Shown: positions 7,586-14,561, counted from the first letter of the stretch. The stretch: 23,724 nucleotides of DNA from Syntrophaceae bacterium UBA5619 (GCA_002424545.1 DIKL01000086.1:14805-38528); one strand, 5' to 3'. Program-made: numbers and translations. The notes: generated by a model not told the origin, from the sequence alone.

Positions 7586-8176
7586 ATGACAGCACCCGCA
7601 TCTTTTTTGGAGATTCCCTGCCGGTATTTTTCGAAACCCGGTCCCGCCGATACGGAGGCGGTCCTCGAGGCGGTGTGCAGGCGGGCAGAGGCGTTGTCGA
7701 TCAACCGGATCATCATGGCGACGTGCAGCGGCCGGACGGTTTTCGAGGCGCTGAAACGTTTCAACCCGGCGCTGAAGATCGTCGCCGTCACGCATGTGAC
7801 GGGATTCAACGAGCCCAATGTTCAAGAATTGAGCGAAAAGGATCGACAGTCGCTCCAGGCGCGGGGCGTGCAGGTTCTCACCTGCGCACATGCCTTCGGC
7901 GGCGTCGGCCGCGGGGTGCGGAACAAGGTCGGCACCTATCAGGTCGACGAGATCATGGCCTTCACCCTCCGGATCTTCGGCCAAGGGACAAAGGTCGCCG
8001 TCGAGATCGCGCTGATGGCCGCTGATGCCGGCCTCGTCCGGACAGACGAAGACGTAATCTCCGTCGGCGGCACGGGGAAAGGTGCGGACACGGCACTTGT
8101 CCTCCGGCCTGCGATCAGTTCCCGCCTATTCGATCTCCGGGTCCGGGAGTTGATCTGCAAACCATCGAATCCGTAA
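7586..8176 (+). CDS. Pyruvate-kinase C-terminal (alpha/beta) domain-like protein
   Basis: 196 aa. The sequence resembles stand-alone proteins with the fold of the pyruvate kinase C-terminal domain (COG1751 type): INRIIMATCSGRTVFEALKR, then LKIVAVTHVTGFNEPN, AHAFGGVGRGVRNKVGTY, and the closing VISVGGTGKGADTALVLRPA. In pyruvate kinase this domain binds the allosteric effector; the free-standing family has no established function that I know of. ATG 7586 is chosen because AGGAGG stands 7 nt upstream; the in-frame ATG/TTG at 7520 lies inside the promoter. The gene appears to be a single-gene unit with its own promoter and a long hairpin directly after its stop. Confidence 0.85.
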   Translation: MTAPASFLEIPCRYFSKPGPADTEAVLEAVCRRAEALSINRIIMATCSGRTVFEALKRFNPALKIVAVTHVTGFNEPNVQELSEKDRQSLQARGVQVLTCAHAFGGVGRGVRNKVGTYQVDEIMAFTLRIFGQGTKVAVEIALMAADAGLVRTDEDVISVGGTGKGADTALVLRPAISSRLFDLRVRELICKPSNP

Positions 8177-8179
8177 AGC

Positions 8180-8215
8180 GCCGGGAACCCGACGTGCCGC
8201 CCTCAGGTTCCCGGC
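8180..8215. terminator. Perfect 10-bp inverted repeat between convergent genes
   Basis: GCCGGGAACC (8180-8189) pairs perfectly with GGTTCCCGGC (8206-8215) across a 16-nt loop. It follows the stop of the 7586-8176 gene directly and faces the end of the small gene at 8245. There is no T-run on the plus strand, so terminator activity is inferred from position and stem strength. Confidence 0.55.
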
Positions 8216-8244
8216 AACAACATATCTTACGGAGGATCAGAAAA

Positions 8245-8313
8245 TCACTTCTTCGCCTTGGCCGGCGCCTTCTTTACCGCAGCCTTCTTCACGACCTTCT
8301 TCACTGTTGCCAT
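8245..8313 (-). CDS. 22-residue Lys/Ala/Val-rich basic peptide
   Basis: A 22-codon ORF with product beginning MATVKKVVKKAAVKKAP and ending with AKAKK. An AAGGAGGG ribosome site sits about 8 nt before ATG 8313, much better placed for this ATG than for the one two codons earlier. The composition (Lys 10 of 22, the rest Ala, Val, Pro) resembles the KKAxKK tails of histone H1-like or HU-type bacterial DNA-binding proteins, so it may bind nucleic acid. Nothing here proves that. It follows the hydrolase gene after 109 bp and is bounded downstream by the strong inverted repeat at 8180-8215. Being this short, it could also be a leader peptide, but no gene follows on the same strand within reach. Confidence 0.6.
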   Translation of the reverse strand: MATVKKVVKKAAVKKAPAKAKK

Positions 8314-8422
8314 GCGCATCTCCCTCCTTGCACTTGAAATATTCGATCCCACCTCACCGGGCTCCGGCCCAACCGCTTTGCCCTCCTGCGTGTGAAATCG
8401 TTGACTCGTCCAGATGATTCCC

Positions 8423-9397
8423 TCATGCCCCTGCGGCGCCCCCGATCGCACCGGAATATTCCATTGAGGCGCCTTCCCCCCCGCTCGATCCCATTCCCGG
8501 CTTCTCTTCACAATTTTCCGCTCCCGGTCGCAGCCGCAGGAAAAACCGACGGATGAGGCTCGTCACCTCCCGTGGTTTTTCCATGGGAATCAAATGACCG
8601 GCGCCGCCGACCAAATGGTAGAAGCAATCCGGGATAAGGGATCTGATCCGGGTCTGATCGATGAGTTCCCGATTGTAGCTCTTTTCCCCTTCGAGGATGA
8701 GTACCGGGCAGGAGACCCGGGACAGAAGCGGCCAGGGATCGTAATGAACTCCTCCCATGAAGAGCGCCGCTTCCCGGAGAGGGCTGCATGTGAGTCGAAG
8801 GCCTCCGCCATCCCCGGACATGCCGTGCCGGATGTACAGTTCCAATATCTCTTCATCCCAACTCTGAAATAGGGAACGGGAATGGAGATAGGCAAGAGCC
8901 TCGTCCCGGTCTCTCCAGAAATTCGTTCTCCGGATCGACTTGGACGCGAGCGGATGCTGCTCCATGCTGATGTCGGATTTGTAGAGCTCCGATGGAAGGA
9001 GAATGGGTTCGATGAGAACCATGCCGGCCGCGGGAAGACCTGCGCGGGCATGGGCCATCATGGACACCGTCGCCCCCATGGAATGGCCGACCAGAAAGGG
9101 TTTTTCCAGACGCAGCGCCTCGCAGAAACGGAAGAGGTCTTCGGCGAGGGTTACCCAGCTTAACCCCCCGGTCGCCGGATCGGCTTCCCGGTGATCACAA
9201 AAGTAAGGGGCGAAAACGCGGTAGCTGCCGGCGAGATCCCGAGCCAGCGGGTGCCAGAGCCACGGGAGAAAACCCGTGGCATGGAGAAAGATCAGAGGCG
9301 GGCCGTTTCCTTCGTAGAAGAGATAGGAGACTTCCGCGTCGCCGATCTTCTGCGTGCGGTTCTCGGGAATATGGTTATCCGCGGCCTTCAGGTTCAT
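8423..9397 (-). CDS. Alpha/beta-hydrolase fold protein
   Basis: 324 aa. The fold is shown by LIFLHATGF (oxyanion region, 35-43), the nucleophile elbow GHSMG with Ser106 (104-108), the acid strand LILEGEKS with Glu236/Glu238, and GAGHLIPMEKP with catalytic His268. It is cytoplasmic, with no signal peptide. Esterase, thioesterase or C-C hydrolase activity is possible; the substrate is unknown. The C-terminal 30 residues are Gly/Ser/Ala-rich and probably disordered. The ATG overlaps the stop of the nitroreductase gene in an ATGA, so both are translated as a coupled pair. Confidence 0.88.
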   Translation of the reverse strand: MNLKAADNHIPENRTQKIGDAEVSYLFYEGNGPPLIFLHATGFLPWLWHPLARDLAGSYRVFAPYFCDHREADPATGGLSWVTLAEDLFRFCEALRLEKPFLVGHSMGATVSMMAHARAGLPAAGMVLIEPILLPSELYKSDISMEQHPLASKSIRRTNFWRDRDEALAYLHSRSLFQSWDEEILELYIRHGMSGDGGGLRLTCSPLREAALFMGGVHYDPWPLLSRVSCPVLILEGEKSYNRELIDQTRIRSLIPDCFYHLVGGAGHLIPMEKPREVTSLIRRFFLRLRPGAENCEEKPGMGSSGGEGASMEYSGAIGGAAGA

Positions 9398-10059
9398 TTG
9401 AACCAGAGGGCAAATTCGTCCGGGTTCGCCCTGTCCCGGGTAAACTGGTTGACCGGCGCCTCCGTATCGGGATAACCCATTGCGGCGCCGATGATGATCG
9501 CCTTGGTGTCCGGAATCGGAATGATTTTCCGGATCAGCGCGGGATAGCTGACCGATGCCGCCAGGATGCAGCTCCCCAGCCCCCGTGCATGTGCCAGCAG
9601 GCAGACGGTCTGCACGATCAAGCCGATGTCCAGCATCGCATATTCCCGGGCCAGGCTTCTGTCCACGCAGAACAACAGCAGGCAGGGAGCACCGAAGAAA
9701 GAGGACATATCGCCGCTGTAGCGGAGTCGCCCCTCCCGGTCCTCACGGGCAATCGAAAGCGCCGTCAATACCTTTTTCCCGATCCCCTGATACCGCTGTT
9801 TCTGCAGCTCCGGCCAGACCGCGGGCATGGGGGTGTCCGGTTTCGGAATGACCTTGTCCAGAAAGCTCTGCCGATTGGCTGTCCGCAGGCGCTCCAACGC
9901 TTCACCGGTGATGACGGCGATTTCCCAGGCTTGTGTGTTTCCCCAGGAAGGCGACCAGCGGGCCGTCTCCAGAATCTCCCGGATCAACGCCTCCGGAACG
10001 GGGTCCGGCTTGAACTTCCGGATACTCCTTCTTGTCTTGACGGTTTCAAAGATCTCCAT
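9394..10059 (-). CDS. Nitroreductase family flavoprotein
   Basis: 221 aa, normal for the FMN-dependent nitroreductase family, which reduces nitroaromatics, quinones or related substrates with NAD(P)H. TRRSIRKFKPDPVP (about 9-22) and ARWSPSWGNTQAWEI (about 33-47) are the N-terminal FMN-contact motifs. DIGLIVQTVCLLAHARGLGSC and AAMGYPD are the conserved C-terminal half. ATG 10059 is preceded by AAAGGAGAACG; an upstream extension to 10152 would overlap the arginine decarboxylase end and has no homology. It overlaps the hydrolase gene by 4 bp. Its actual substrate is not predictable. Confidence 0.92.
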   Translation of the reverse strand: MEIFETVKTRRSIRKFKPDPVPEALIREILETARWSPSWGNTQAWEIAVITGEALERLRTANRQSFLDKVIPKPDTPMPAVWPELQKQRYQGIGKKVLTALSIAREDREGRLRYSGDMSSFFGAPCLLLFCVDRSLAREYAMLDIGLIVQTVCLLAHARGLGSCILAASVSYPALIRKIIPIPDTKAIIIGAAMGYPDTEAPVNQFTRDRANPDEFALWFK

Positions 10060-10118
10060 CGTTCTCCTTTCGTGCCGGTCCGCAATGGGAACCCCTCGTC
10101 CCCGTTTTGAATAGGATC

Positions 10119-10145
10119 CGTTGAAAAAAGTCCGCGGTTTCAACG
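10119..10145. repeat. Inverted repeat between pdaD and the nitroreductase gene
   Basis: CGTTGAA (10119-10125) and TTCAACG (10139-10145) are perfect 7-bp arms separated by 13 bp. The right arm and part of the loop lie just downstream of or at the 3' end of pdaD. On the minus strand the stem is followed by GATCC rather than T, so it is more likely an operator or mRNA-processing hairpin than a terminator. Confidence 0.35.
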
Positions 10146-10148
10146 CCG

Positions 10149-10697
10149 TCAAAAGATGAAAACCGCCGCCGCGAGAACCGTTGTGTAGCCGCTGTTCTTG
10201 ACGATGGTCGACTGGGTGACATTTCGCGTTCGAACGATTTTCCCGCTGATCTTGAAGATCTCCTTCTTTTCGTCCCAGCTTTCATCGACGTTGAAATCGA
10301 TGCCGAGCGTCGAGGCGAGCATGGCCGCGGCCATGTCTTCCGCATAATCCCCCGCCTGTTTTTCCGTCTGGCCGAAGGCGTGATGCTCGCTGATATACCC
10401 ATAGGATCGTTGATCGGCCGGAATCGCGCAGCCGACCGACGCAGCCAGGAGGCGCTTCTGCTCGTTGCTGCAGCAGCGGCTCATGACACAGAAGGTGATC
10501 GCCCCGGCAACGAGCTCCTTGAGTCCCTGCGTTTTCGATATCATCCTGCACTCGGGAGGAAAGATGCTTGAGACTTGGACCAGATTGCACCGTTCGATCC
10601 CCGCATCGCGCAGCGCCCGCTCGAAGGAATGGAGTTCGTCCTTGTGGGTGCCGACACCCTTGGTAAAAAAAATTTTCCTGGGAACAAAGCTATCCAT
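10149..10697 (-). CDS. pdaD: Pyruvoyl-dependent arginine decarboxylase proenzyme
   Basis: 182 aa. The family converts arginine to agmatine, the first step of one polyamine route. The proenzyme self-cleaves between two serines to give a beta chain and a pyruvoyl-capped alpha chain. The cleavage site is visible as QVSSIFPPECR (Ser43-Ser44). Other family blocks are the N-terminal KIFFTKGVGTHKDELHSFE, GAITFCVMSRCCSNE, and the ISEHHAFGQTEKQAGDYAED block with the conserved acidic residue. It lies 17 bp downstream of the ferritin-like gene and probably in the same operon. No agmatinase or agmatine deiminase gene is in the window. Confidence 0.93.
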   Translation of the reverse strand: MDSFVPRKIFFTKGVGTHKDELHSFERALRDAGIERCNLVQVSSIFPPECRMISKTQGLKELVAGAITFCVMSRCCSNEQKRLLAASVGCAIPADQRSYGYISEHHAFGQTEKQAGDYAEDMAAAMLASTLGIDFNVDESWDEKKEIFKISGKIVRTRNVTQSTIVKNSGYTTVLAAAVFIF

Positions 10698-10714
10698 CCG
10701 TCCCCTCTCTTTCT

Positions 10715-11182
10715 CTATCCCCCGGCCGTCTGGGTGAAGGCGGTGTTGGCGTAGAGGTATTCAAACTTCTCTTTGTGCTTGAGTTCCTCCGTCGCCATGC
10801 GCAGCAACATCTCCCGGATGTCGCCCGCCGGGTGGAGTTCGGCCAGCCCCTTGTAGAAATTGTGCGCGTTGAGTTCGCGGTTGGCCGCAATGAGATAGAC
10901 ATCCTTGCTGTCGATATCCTTCTGAATGTCCGGTTTGACGAGGTTCTCCGCGACCTTGTAGTCAATCACCGGCTTCGACGGACCGGCAAAACCGGACTGG
11001 CGGTATTTGAGCAGGTACTCCTTGTGCCCCTTTTCTTCCCGAGCCATGAACAGAAGCGTATCCTTCGCGTCCCGGTCTTCGACTTTGCCGGAGAGATCCA
11101 TATAAAACTCATAGGCCTCCTCCTCGTTCCGGATGGCCCGCTCAATAATGGATTCCGAGTCCTTCAGGTTACAATCAGCCAT
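10715..11182 (-). CDS. Ferritin-like di-iron protein (rubrerythrin-type, no rubredoxin domain)
   Basis: 155 aa four-helix-bundle protein. Two ligand pairs are visible: NEEEAYEFYMDL with Glu20/21 and MAREEKGHKEYL with Glu49/50 and His53 in the first half, then ANRELNAHNFY and MATEELKHKEKFEYLY with the second Glu and Glu-His set. This matches rubrerythrin-like peroxide-detoxifying or iron-handling proteins of anaerobes. The C-terminal rubredoxin domain is absent, so an external electron donor would be required. GGAGG lies about 9 nt before the ATG. It sits 48 bp after the CNB-fold gene and 17 bp before pdaD. Confidence 0.88.
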   Translation of the reverse strand: MADCNLKDSESIIERAIRNEEEAYEFYMDLSGKVEDRDAKDTLLFMAREEKGHKEYLLKYRQSGFAGPSKPVIDYKVAENLVKPDIQKDIDSKDVYLIAANRELNAHNFYKGLAELHPAGDIREMLLRMATEELKHKEKFEYLYANTAFTQTAGG

Positions 11183-11230
11183 TTTTTTAAAACCTCCATG
11201 TCAATATTTTCGGCGATATCCGCAAACAGA

Positions 11231-11716
11231 TCAATATTCGGTCAATGTCGACAGTCCGCGTTCACCGACCAAAATGATCCGCGTATGGTTGAGGCGGTTG
11301 GCGATGACCCGGGCGGTGGCCTTCATGATCCGGTATCCGAGACACGTATCCTCATCCATGAGTTTTCGGAGTCCCGGCGCATCGAAACAAATGAGCTTGG
11401 CCCGGTCGATGCAAAGCGCCCCCAGCGTGTAGATATAGGGCTCCACGACAGCCGACCAACCCATCGACTCCCCTTTTGTAATGACATCCACCGTCACCTG
11501 CATTGGGGGCCTGTGGGGACCCAGGTAGCTGTCCATGACCAGGACGACCTTACCCTCCTGAACCAGGAAAAGTCCCCGCGCCGGGTCCCCGTTTTTATAC
11601 ATCTGGGTTCCGGCCTCGAAGATTTCCTCAGACGCGAGCGCGGTCAATTTCCCCAGTTCCTGATCATTGAATCCCGCGAAGAATGCAAACTCTTTAAGGT
11701 GATTTGCCGAGACCAT
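11231..11716 (-). CDS. Cyclic nucleotide-binding-fold (cupin-like) protein without DNA-binding domain
   Basis: 161 aa from ATG 11716, which has GGAAGGAGG about 9 nt upstream; an ATG at 11749 has no ribosome site. The beta-roll is recognisable: FAGFNDQELGKL, AGTQMYKNGDPARGLFLVQEGKVVL, then the GESMGWSAVVEPYIYTLGA segment in the phosphate-binding cassette position, and LICFDAPGLRKLM. The cassette lacks the classic R-[ST]-A signature for cAMP binding, so the ligand may differ or be absent. There is no helix-turn-helix after the C-helix, so this is not a Crp-type regulator by itself. It is the first gene of a likely operon with the ferritin-like gene and pdaD. Confidence 0.82.
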   Translation of the reverse strand: MVSANHLKEFAFFAGFNDQELGKLTALASEEIFEAGTQMYKNGDPARGLFLVQEGKVVLVMDSYLGPHRPPMQVTVDVITKGESMGWSAVVEPYIYTLGALCIDRAKLICFDAPGLRKLMDEDTCLGYRIMKATARVIANRLNHTRIILVGERGLSTLTEY

Positions 11717-11848
11717 ACGCTGTTTCCTCCTTCCGTCTTGCTGGTTCATTCAAGATCCATTCCGGCCCTGTTTTTTCCAACGTGTAAAACTTGTGAAGGA
11801 ATATACCAAGCTTCGCAGTTGAATGCCATAAAAATTTGCAGGCCGCCG

Positions 11849-12406
11849 TTAATTCATCAGCAGAAAATGGCCGAGACCGGCAAAGATCAAGATCAGCAAT
11901 CCCGTGATCAATTGGGAATGAAAGAGATGTCCCTTCCTTTTCAGGAATGCCGGGGCCATCCGCGTTTTCAACACCAATCCCCAGACACCCTGCCAGGCGA
12001 GAAGGGCCAGGACAATGCGAAGCGGCAGGAGGTTGTAAAAACGGGAGATGAAGTAACAATGAAAATAGATGACGGCAATGGCCGCTACCCCGAAATAGGG
12101 GTGACTCTTGTTCAGGTAAAATAAAATCTTGCCGGATAACGTCTTGATTCTACCGTAATCGATGTTGAACGGTTCGAGGCGTTTCCAGAAAGAGTCCCTG
12201 CGGACGAGCAGCTTGAATGCCGTCCGCGCATAGACGAAAACCAACAGGGAGAGACCGATCGGTCCCAGAGCCTCGCCCAACGCCCTGTCGACATCGTCTC
12301 CCGGCTCTCGCGGAAAAAAGGAAAAGAAAAAGACGGCGCCAAGCAGGAGCACCGCGGCAAAAAAGAGTAGAAGCCGGTTCCTTGATTTCCTGTCATCGGT
12401 GTTCAT
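11849..12406 (-). CDS. Polytopic membrane protein with paired histidines (possible b-type haem protein)
   Basis: 185 aa with about five hydrophobic segments (near residues 11-31, 47-65, 103-122, 128-147, 165-184). His102 and His116 are 14 apart, as are haem-ligating residues in one helix of ferric-reductase/cytochrome b561-like proteins. His160, His163 and His180 occur in the last part. This supports, but does not prove, haem b binding and transmembrane electron transfer. I do not recognise an exact family. ATG 12406 is chosen because AAGGAA stands about 10 nt upstream and the upstream in-frame extension is hydrophilic and Arg-rich without homology. It follows the DUF3343 gene by 154 bp of non-coding sequence on the same strand and could be in that operon. 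Confidence 0.7.
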   Translation of the reverse strand: MNTDDRKSRNRLLLFFAAVLLLGAVFFFSFFPREPGDDVDRALGEALGPIGLSLLVFVYARTAFKLLVRRDSFWKRLEPFNIDYGRIKTLSGKILFYLNKSHPYFGVAAIAVIYFHCYFISRFYNLLPLRIVLALLAWQGVWGLVLKTRMAPAFLKRKGHLFHSQLITGLLILIFAGLGHFLLMN

Positions 12407-12560
12407 GGCGGATGGTTCCTTGTTCCGTGTATCGTCCGCGCCGCGATTCGGCTCTTCCCGCGCATGCCGCACGGTCCCGCGTTGTCCGCCGCCTCATCCG
12501 CGACAAGCGACCCGCGGAACGTCCGGTTTGTCGTTTGCCTGCCGGCGACAACCTCTTCGG
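12407..12560 (-). other. Non-coding gap between DUF3343 gene and membrane protein
   Basis: No supported gene was seen here. TTGTCG and CGACAA flank TTTGCCTGCCGG, a weak 6-bp hairpin near the DUF3343 stop, with no T-run. Confidence 0.4.
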
Positions 12561-12785
12561 TTACAGCAGAACCGTCCTCTCCCATGGCACGCCCCCCCGC
12601 AGCGCATCCGTCACGGCGTCCTTCCGTTCCGCCTCCACGCGCAGACAAACGCCGCAGTCCGTACTGATATCCCGCGGGACCGGGATCACCTGGTTTGCGA
12701 TGCCCGCGGCCTTGAGGATCTTTTCCGCCTTCAGGACGTGGCTGACCGAGAGAAACAGAAATATGGCGTGCTTCGGCGTCTCCAT
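12561..12785 (-). CDS. DUF3343 protein (putative Se/S carrier-like)
   Basis: 74 aa. The pattern AIFLFLSVSHVLKAEKILKA then GIANQVIPVPRDISTDCGVCLRV matches DUF3343, a small ferredoxin-fold domain annotated in Pfam as putative Se/S carrier protein-like and often found near selenium or sulfur-relay genes. The family Cys is Cys44 in STDCG; a second Cys at 47 turns it into CGVC here. It probably ferries persulfide or selenide in the cytoplasm. Its ATG overlaps the stop of the preceding small ORF (TGATG) and has no good ribosome site of its own, so it seems to be translated by coupling. The neighbouring permease and arsenic genes fit a thiophilic-element context. Confidence 0.85.
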   Translation of the reverse strand: METPKHAIFLFLSVSHVLKAEKILKAAGIANQVIPVPRDISTDCGVCLRVEAERKDAVTDALRGGVPWERTVLL

Positions 12786-12919
12786 CAGGATCTCATCGGC
12801 CGGTCGGCATCCGGAATCGTTTCGTCAACATCATACTGTTTGAGGATGCGGACCACCGCGATCCGATCGCCGACGTCGAAATCATTCAAGCCGTTTCCAT
12901 TTTGTTCGACATGCTTCAC
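12785..12919 (-). CDS. Unrecognised 44-residue ORF translationally coupled to the DUF3343 gene
   Basis: From GTG 12919 the frame reads MKHVEQNGNGLNDFDVGDRI, then AVVRILKQYDVDETIPDADR and PMRS. Its TGA shares one base with the ATG of the DUF3343 gene (TGATG), a typical reinitiation junction, and the codon use looks coding. TTG 12889 (LNDFDVGDR) is an alternative start. The promoter at 12955-12927 would put a transcript start near 12921, almost at the GTG, so a nearly leaderless start or the TTG must be considered. No family is recognised, and no membrane segment or Cys is present. It may be an acidic partner peptide, or simply a leader that delivers ribosomes to the next gene. Confidence 0.5.
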   Translation of the reverse strand: MKHVEQNGNGLNDFDVGDRIAVVRILKQYDVDETIPDADRPMRS

Positions 12920-12926
12920 GCACAGA

Positions 12927-12955
12927 CCGATAAATGATCCACAATAACTTGTCAA
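12927..12955 (-). promoter_or_regulatory. Putative sigma70 promoter for the mini-ORF/DUF3343 operon
   Basis: Minus-strand TTGACA (12955-12950), a 17-nt spacer and TATCGG (12932-12927). The consensus -35 abuts the palindrome at 12954-12968. Confidence 0.6.
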
Positions 12956-12968
12956 CAACAATGTTGTT
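12954..12968. promoter_or_regulatory. Palindromic operator candidate overlapping the -35
   Basis: AACAACA-A-TGTTGTT: perfect 7-bp arms around one central base, overlapping the first two bases of the -35 of the promoter for the DUF3343 operon. It is a good candidate regulator site; the regulator is unknown (the nearby PadR protein is one possibility). Confidence 0.5.
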
Positions 12969-13016
12969 TTATGGAAGGCTGCAAAAACGACACGAAAATC
13001 GGCTGCCGTAGGATTG

Positions 13017-14129
13017 TTAATAGATGAACAGATCTACCAGATAACCGGCTACAATGGCCACGAGGAAAACATTCAGGACGAAGGCGGCGATCAGCTTCTT
13101 TTTGAACATGGAGCCGAGGATGATGATCTCCGGGATGCTCGCCCCCGCCCCGCCGATGATGAGGGCCAGAACCGTCCCCAACCCCATCCCCTTTCCGACG
13201 AGGGCGGCGCTGATCGGGATGATGGTTTCCGACCGGATGTACATGGGCACCCCGATCAATGCCGCGATCGGAATGGACCAGGGGTTGCCCGGTCCCGCCA
13301 TTTTCACGACAAGGTCCTGCGGGAAAAATCCATAGATAAAGGCCCCGATGGCGGCGCCGAGGAGGAGATACCAGAAGACCCCCTTGAACGTCGCGACGGC
13401 GGACAGGGAGGCCCTTTTCATCTTTTCCTGAAAAGGAACCCGTACCGCGCCTTCGGCTCCGGTCGCGTCGAAGGCGGCGGCGCAACAGGACGACGGGGCC
13501 GTCGTCTTGGCACTCTTCCCTGCTTCCCCGGAACAGCATGCGCCGTCGGCCGGAAAAGACGGCAGCGTGATCATCGTCACGGGCGAAGCGTCGCCGGAAG
13601 GACAGCAGCCGGCCGCGGCGAGCGCTTTCGCGGGGCCCTGCTTCGGCTTGGCCTCCTGATCGCAGCAGGAGGCCTCCAGGCCGATCAGCGGCTTCACCTG
13701 GTCGACCATCCCCAGTCTCGACAGCAGGGCCGCCGTCACCATGGAGCCGAAGAAGGTGACGACCACATAGAAGACTGTTACCTTGACGCCGAAAAGCGAA
13801 AGCAGCAGCGCGATGATGACCGGGTTCAGGACCGGCGAGGAGAAGAGAAAGGCCATGACCGGACCAAAGGGGACGCCACCTTTGAGTAGGCCGGCCGTGA
13901 TCGGAACGGTGGAACAGGAGCAAAAAGGCGTAACGGCCCCCAGACCGGCGCCCAGGAGGTACTGCACCCAGGTCAGCTTGTCGGAGAGATAATCCCGGAT
14001 CCGGGACGGGGGGAGATATTCCGTCAAAAGCCCGATGAGAAAGGAGACGGCCACGAAAATCAGAATCAGCTCGCCGGCAATCACCAGGAAGAACCGGCCG
14101 GCGACGACAAAATTATTCAACTCGAACAT
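13017..14129 (-). CDS. ArsP/DUF318-type permease with Cys-rich cytoplasmic loop
   Basis: 370 aa, two bundles of about four membrane segments with duplicated permease motifs. The first bundle has GAVTPFCSCSTVPI (Cys70, Cys72) and FSSPVLNPVI; the second has MYIRSETIIPIS and GGAGASIPEI. This is the PF03773 permease family, whose members export organoarsenicals or thiophilic metals such as Cu/Zn. The loop between the halves (about 150-225) carries four separate CC pairs (155-156, 175-176, 198-199, 215-216), well suited to capture As, Sb, Se or soft metal ions. GAGGAGG lies 9 nt before the ATG. It follows the PadR gene by 36 bp in one operon. The true substrate is undetermined; arsM nearby favours an arsenic species. 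Confidence 0.88.
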   Translation of the reverse strand: MFELNNFVVAGRFFLVIAGELILIFVAVSFLIGLLTEYLPPSRIRDYLSDKLTWVQYLLGAGLGAVTPFCSCSTVPITAGLLKGGVPFGPVMAFLFSSPVLNPVIIALLLSLFGVKVTVFYVVVTFFGSMVTAALLSRLGMVDQVKPLIGLEASCCDQEAKPKQGPAKALAAAGCCPSGDASPVTMITLPSFPADGACCSGEAGKSAKTTAPSSCCAAAFDATGAEGAVRVPFQEKMKRASLSAVATFKGVFWYLLLGAAIGAFIYGFFPQDLVVKMAGPGNPWSIPIAALIGVPMYIRSETIIPISAALVGKGMGLGTVLALIIGGAGASIPEIIILGSMFKKKLIAAFVLNVFLVAIVAGYLVDLFIY

Positions 14130-14165
14130 GGATAATGCCTCCTCTAAATTGGAATGAATGAATGA

Positions 14166-14561
14166 CTATTTTCCGGCAAGACGCCGTTTCGCATCCTCTA
14201 TGGAAATGGCTTTCCCGCCTTCGATGGCCTTGTAAATGTAAGGGATCGAAGAGCGCCAGGCGTCGAGAGCCGCACGATAGGCCTTCACCCCCAGAGGGGT
14301 CAGGGCGTAGACCTGCCGCTTTTGAGCGCCCTTGAGTTGCGGCTCCTCGCCGACCTCTGCATAACCCTGTTTCGTCAACTCCTTGAGAATGGGATAGATG
14401 GTGCCCAGGGTGGGCGTGCAGCATCCGCTGGTTATGGATGCGAGTTCCTTGAGAATCCCATAGCCATGGTTGGGCTTCTTGGACAGGGTTTTCAAGACCA
14501 GAATCTTGGTAAACCCGATATTGATCAGCGATTTCCAGTAAGCGACTTCCGTGAGTTTCAT
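14166..14561 (-). CDS. PadR-family transcriptional regulator with vicinal cysteines
   Basis: 131 aa. The winged-helix PadR signature is LVLKTLSKKPNHGYGILKEL, followed by TPTLGTIYPILKELTKQGY and the wing RQVYALTPLGVKAY. Cys47-Cys48 (ITSGCCTPTLG) stand immediately before the recognition helix, a position where metalloid binding could alter DNA contact. The gene is divergent from arsM and upstream of the permease, so it probably controls both. It has a clear TTGACA-17-TATTTA promoter in the shared intergenic region, consistent with autoregulation. Ligand and sign of regulation are inference. Confidence 0.88.
   Translation of the reverse strand: MKLTEVAYWKSLINIGFTKILVLKTLSKKPNHGYGILKELASITSGCCTPTLGTIYPILKELTKQGYAEVGEEPQLKGAQKRQVYALTPLGVKAYRAALDAWRSSIPYIYKAIEGGKAISIEDAKRRLAGK

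Noticed and set aside
10775..12124. Plus-strand ORF of 449 codons
   Set aside because: Antisense to the ferritin-like, CNB-fold and membrane protein genes, all with ribosome sites and family motifs.
12403..12648. Minus-strand ORF of 81 codons overlapping the DUF3343 gene end
   Set aside because: No homology, Arg/Gly-rich, and it conflicts with the conserved DUF3343 frame.
14140..14165. Tandem AATGAATGAATGA at the padR-permease junction
   Set aside because: A three-copy 4-bp repeat just after the PadR stop; too short to call a functional repeat.
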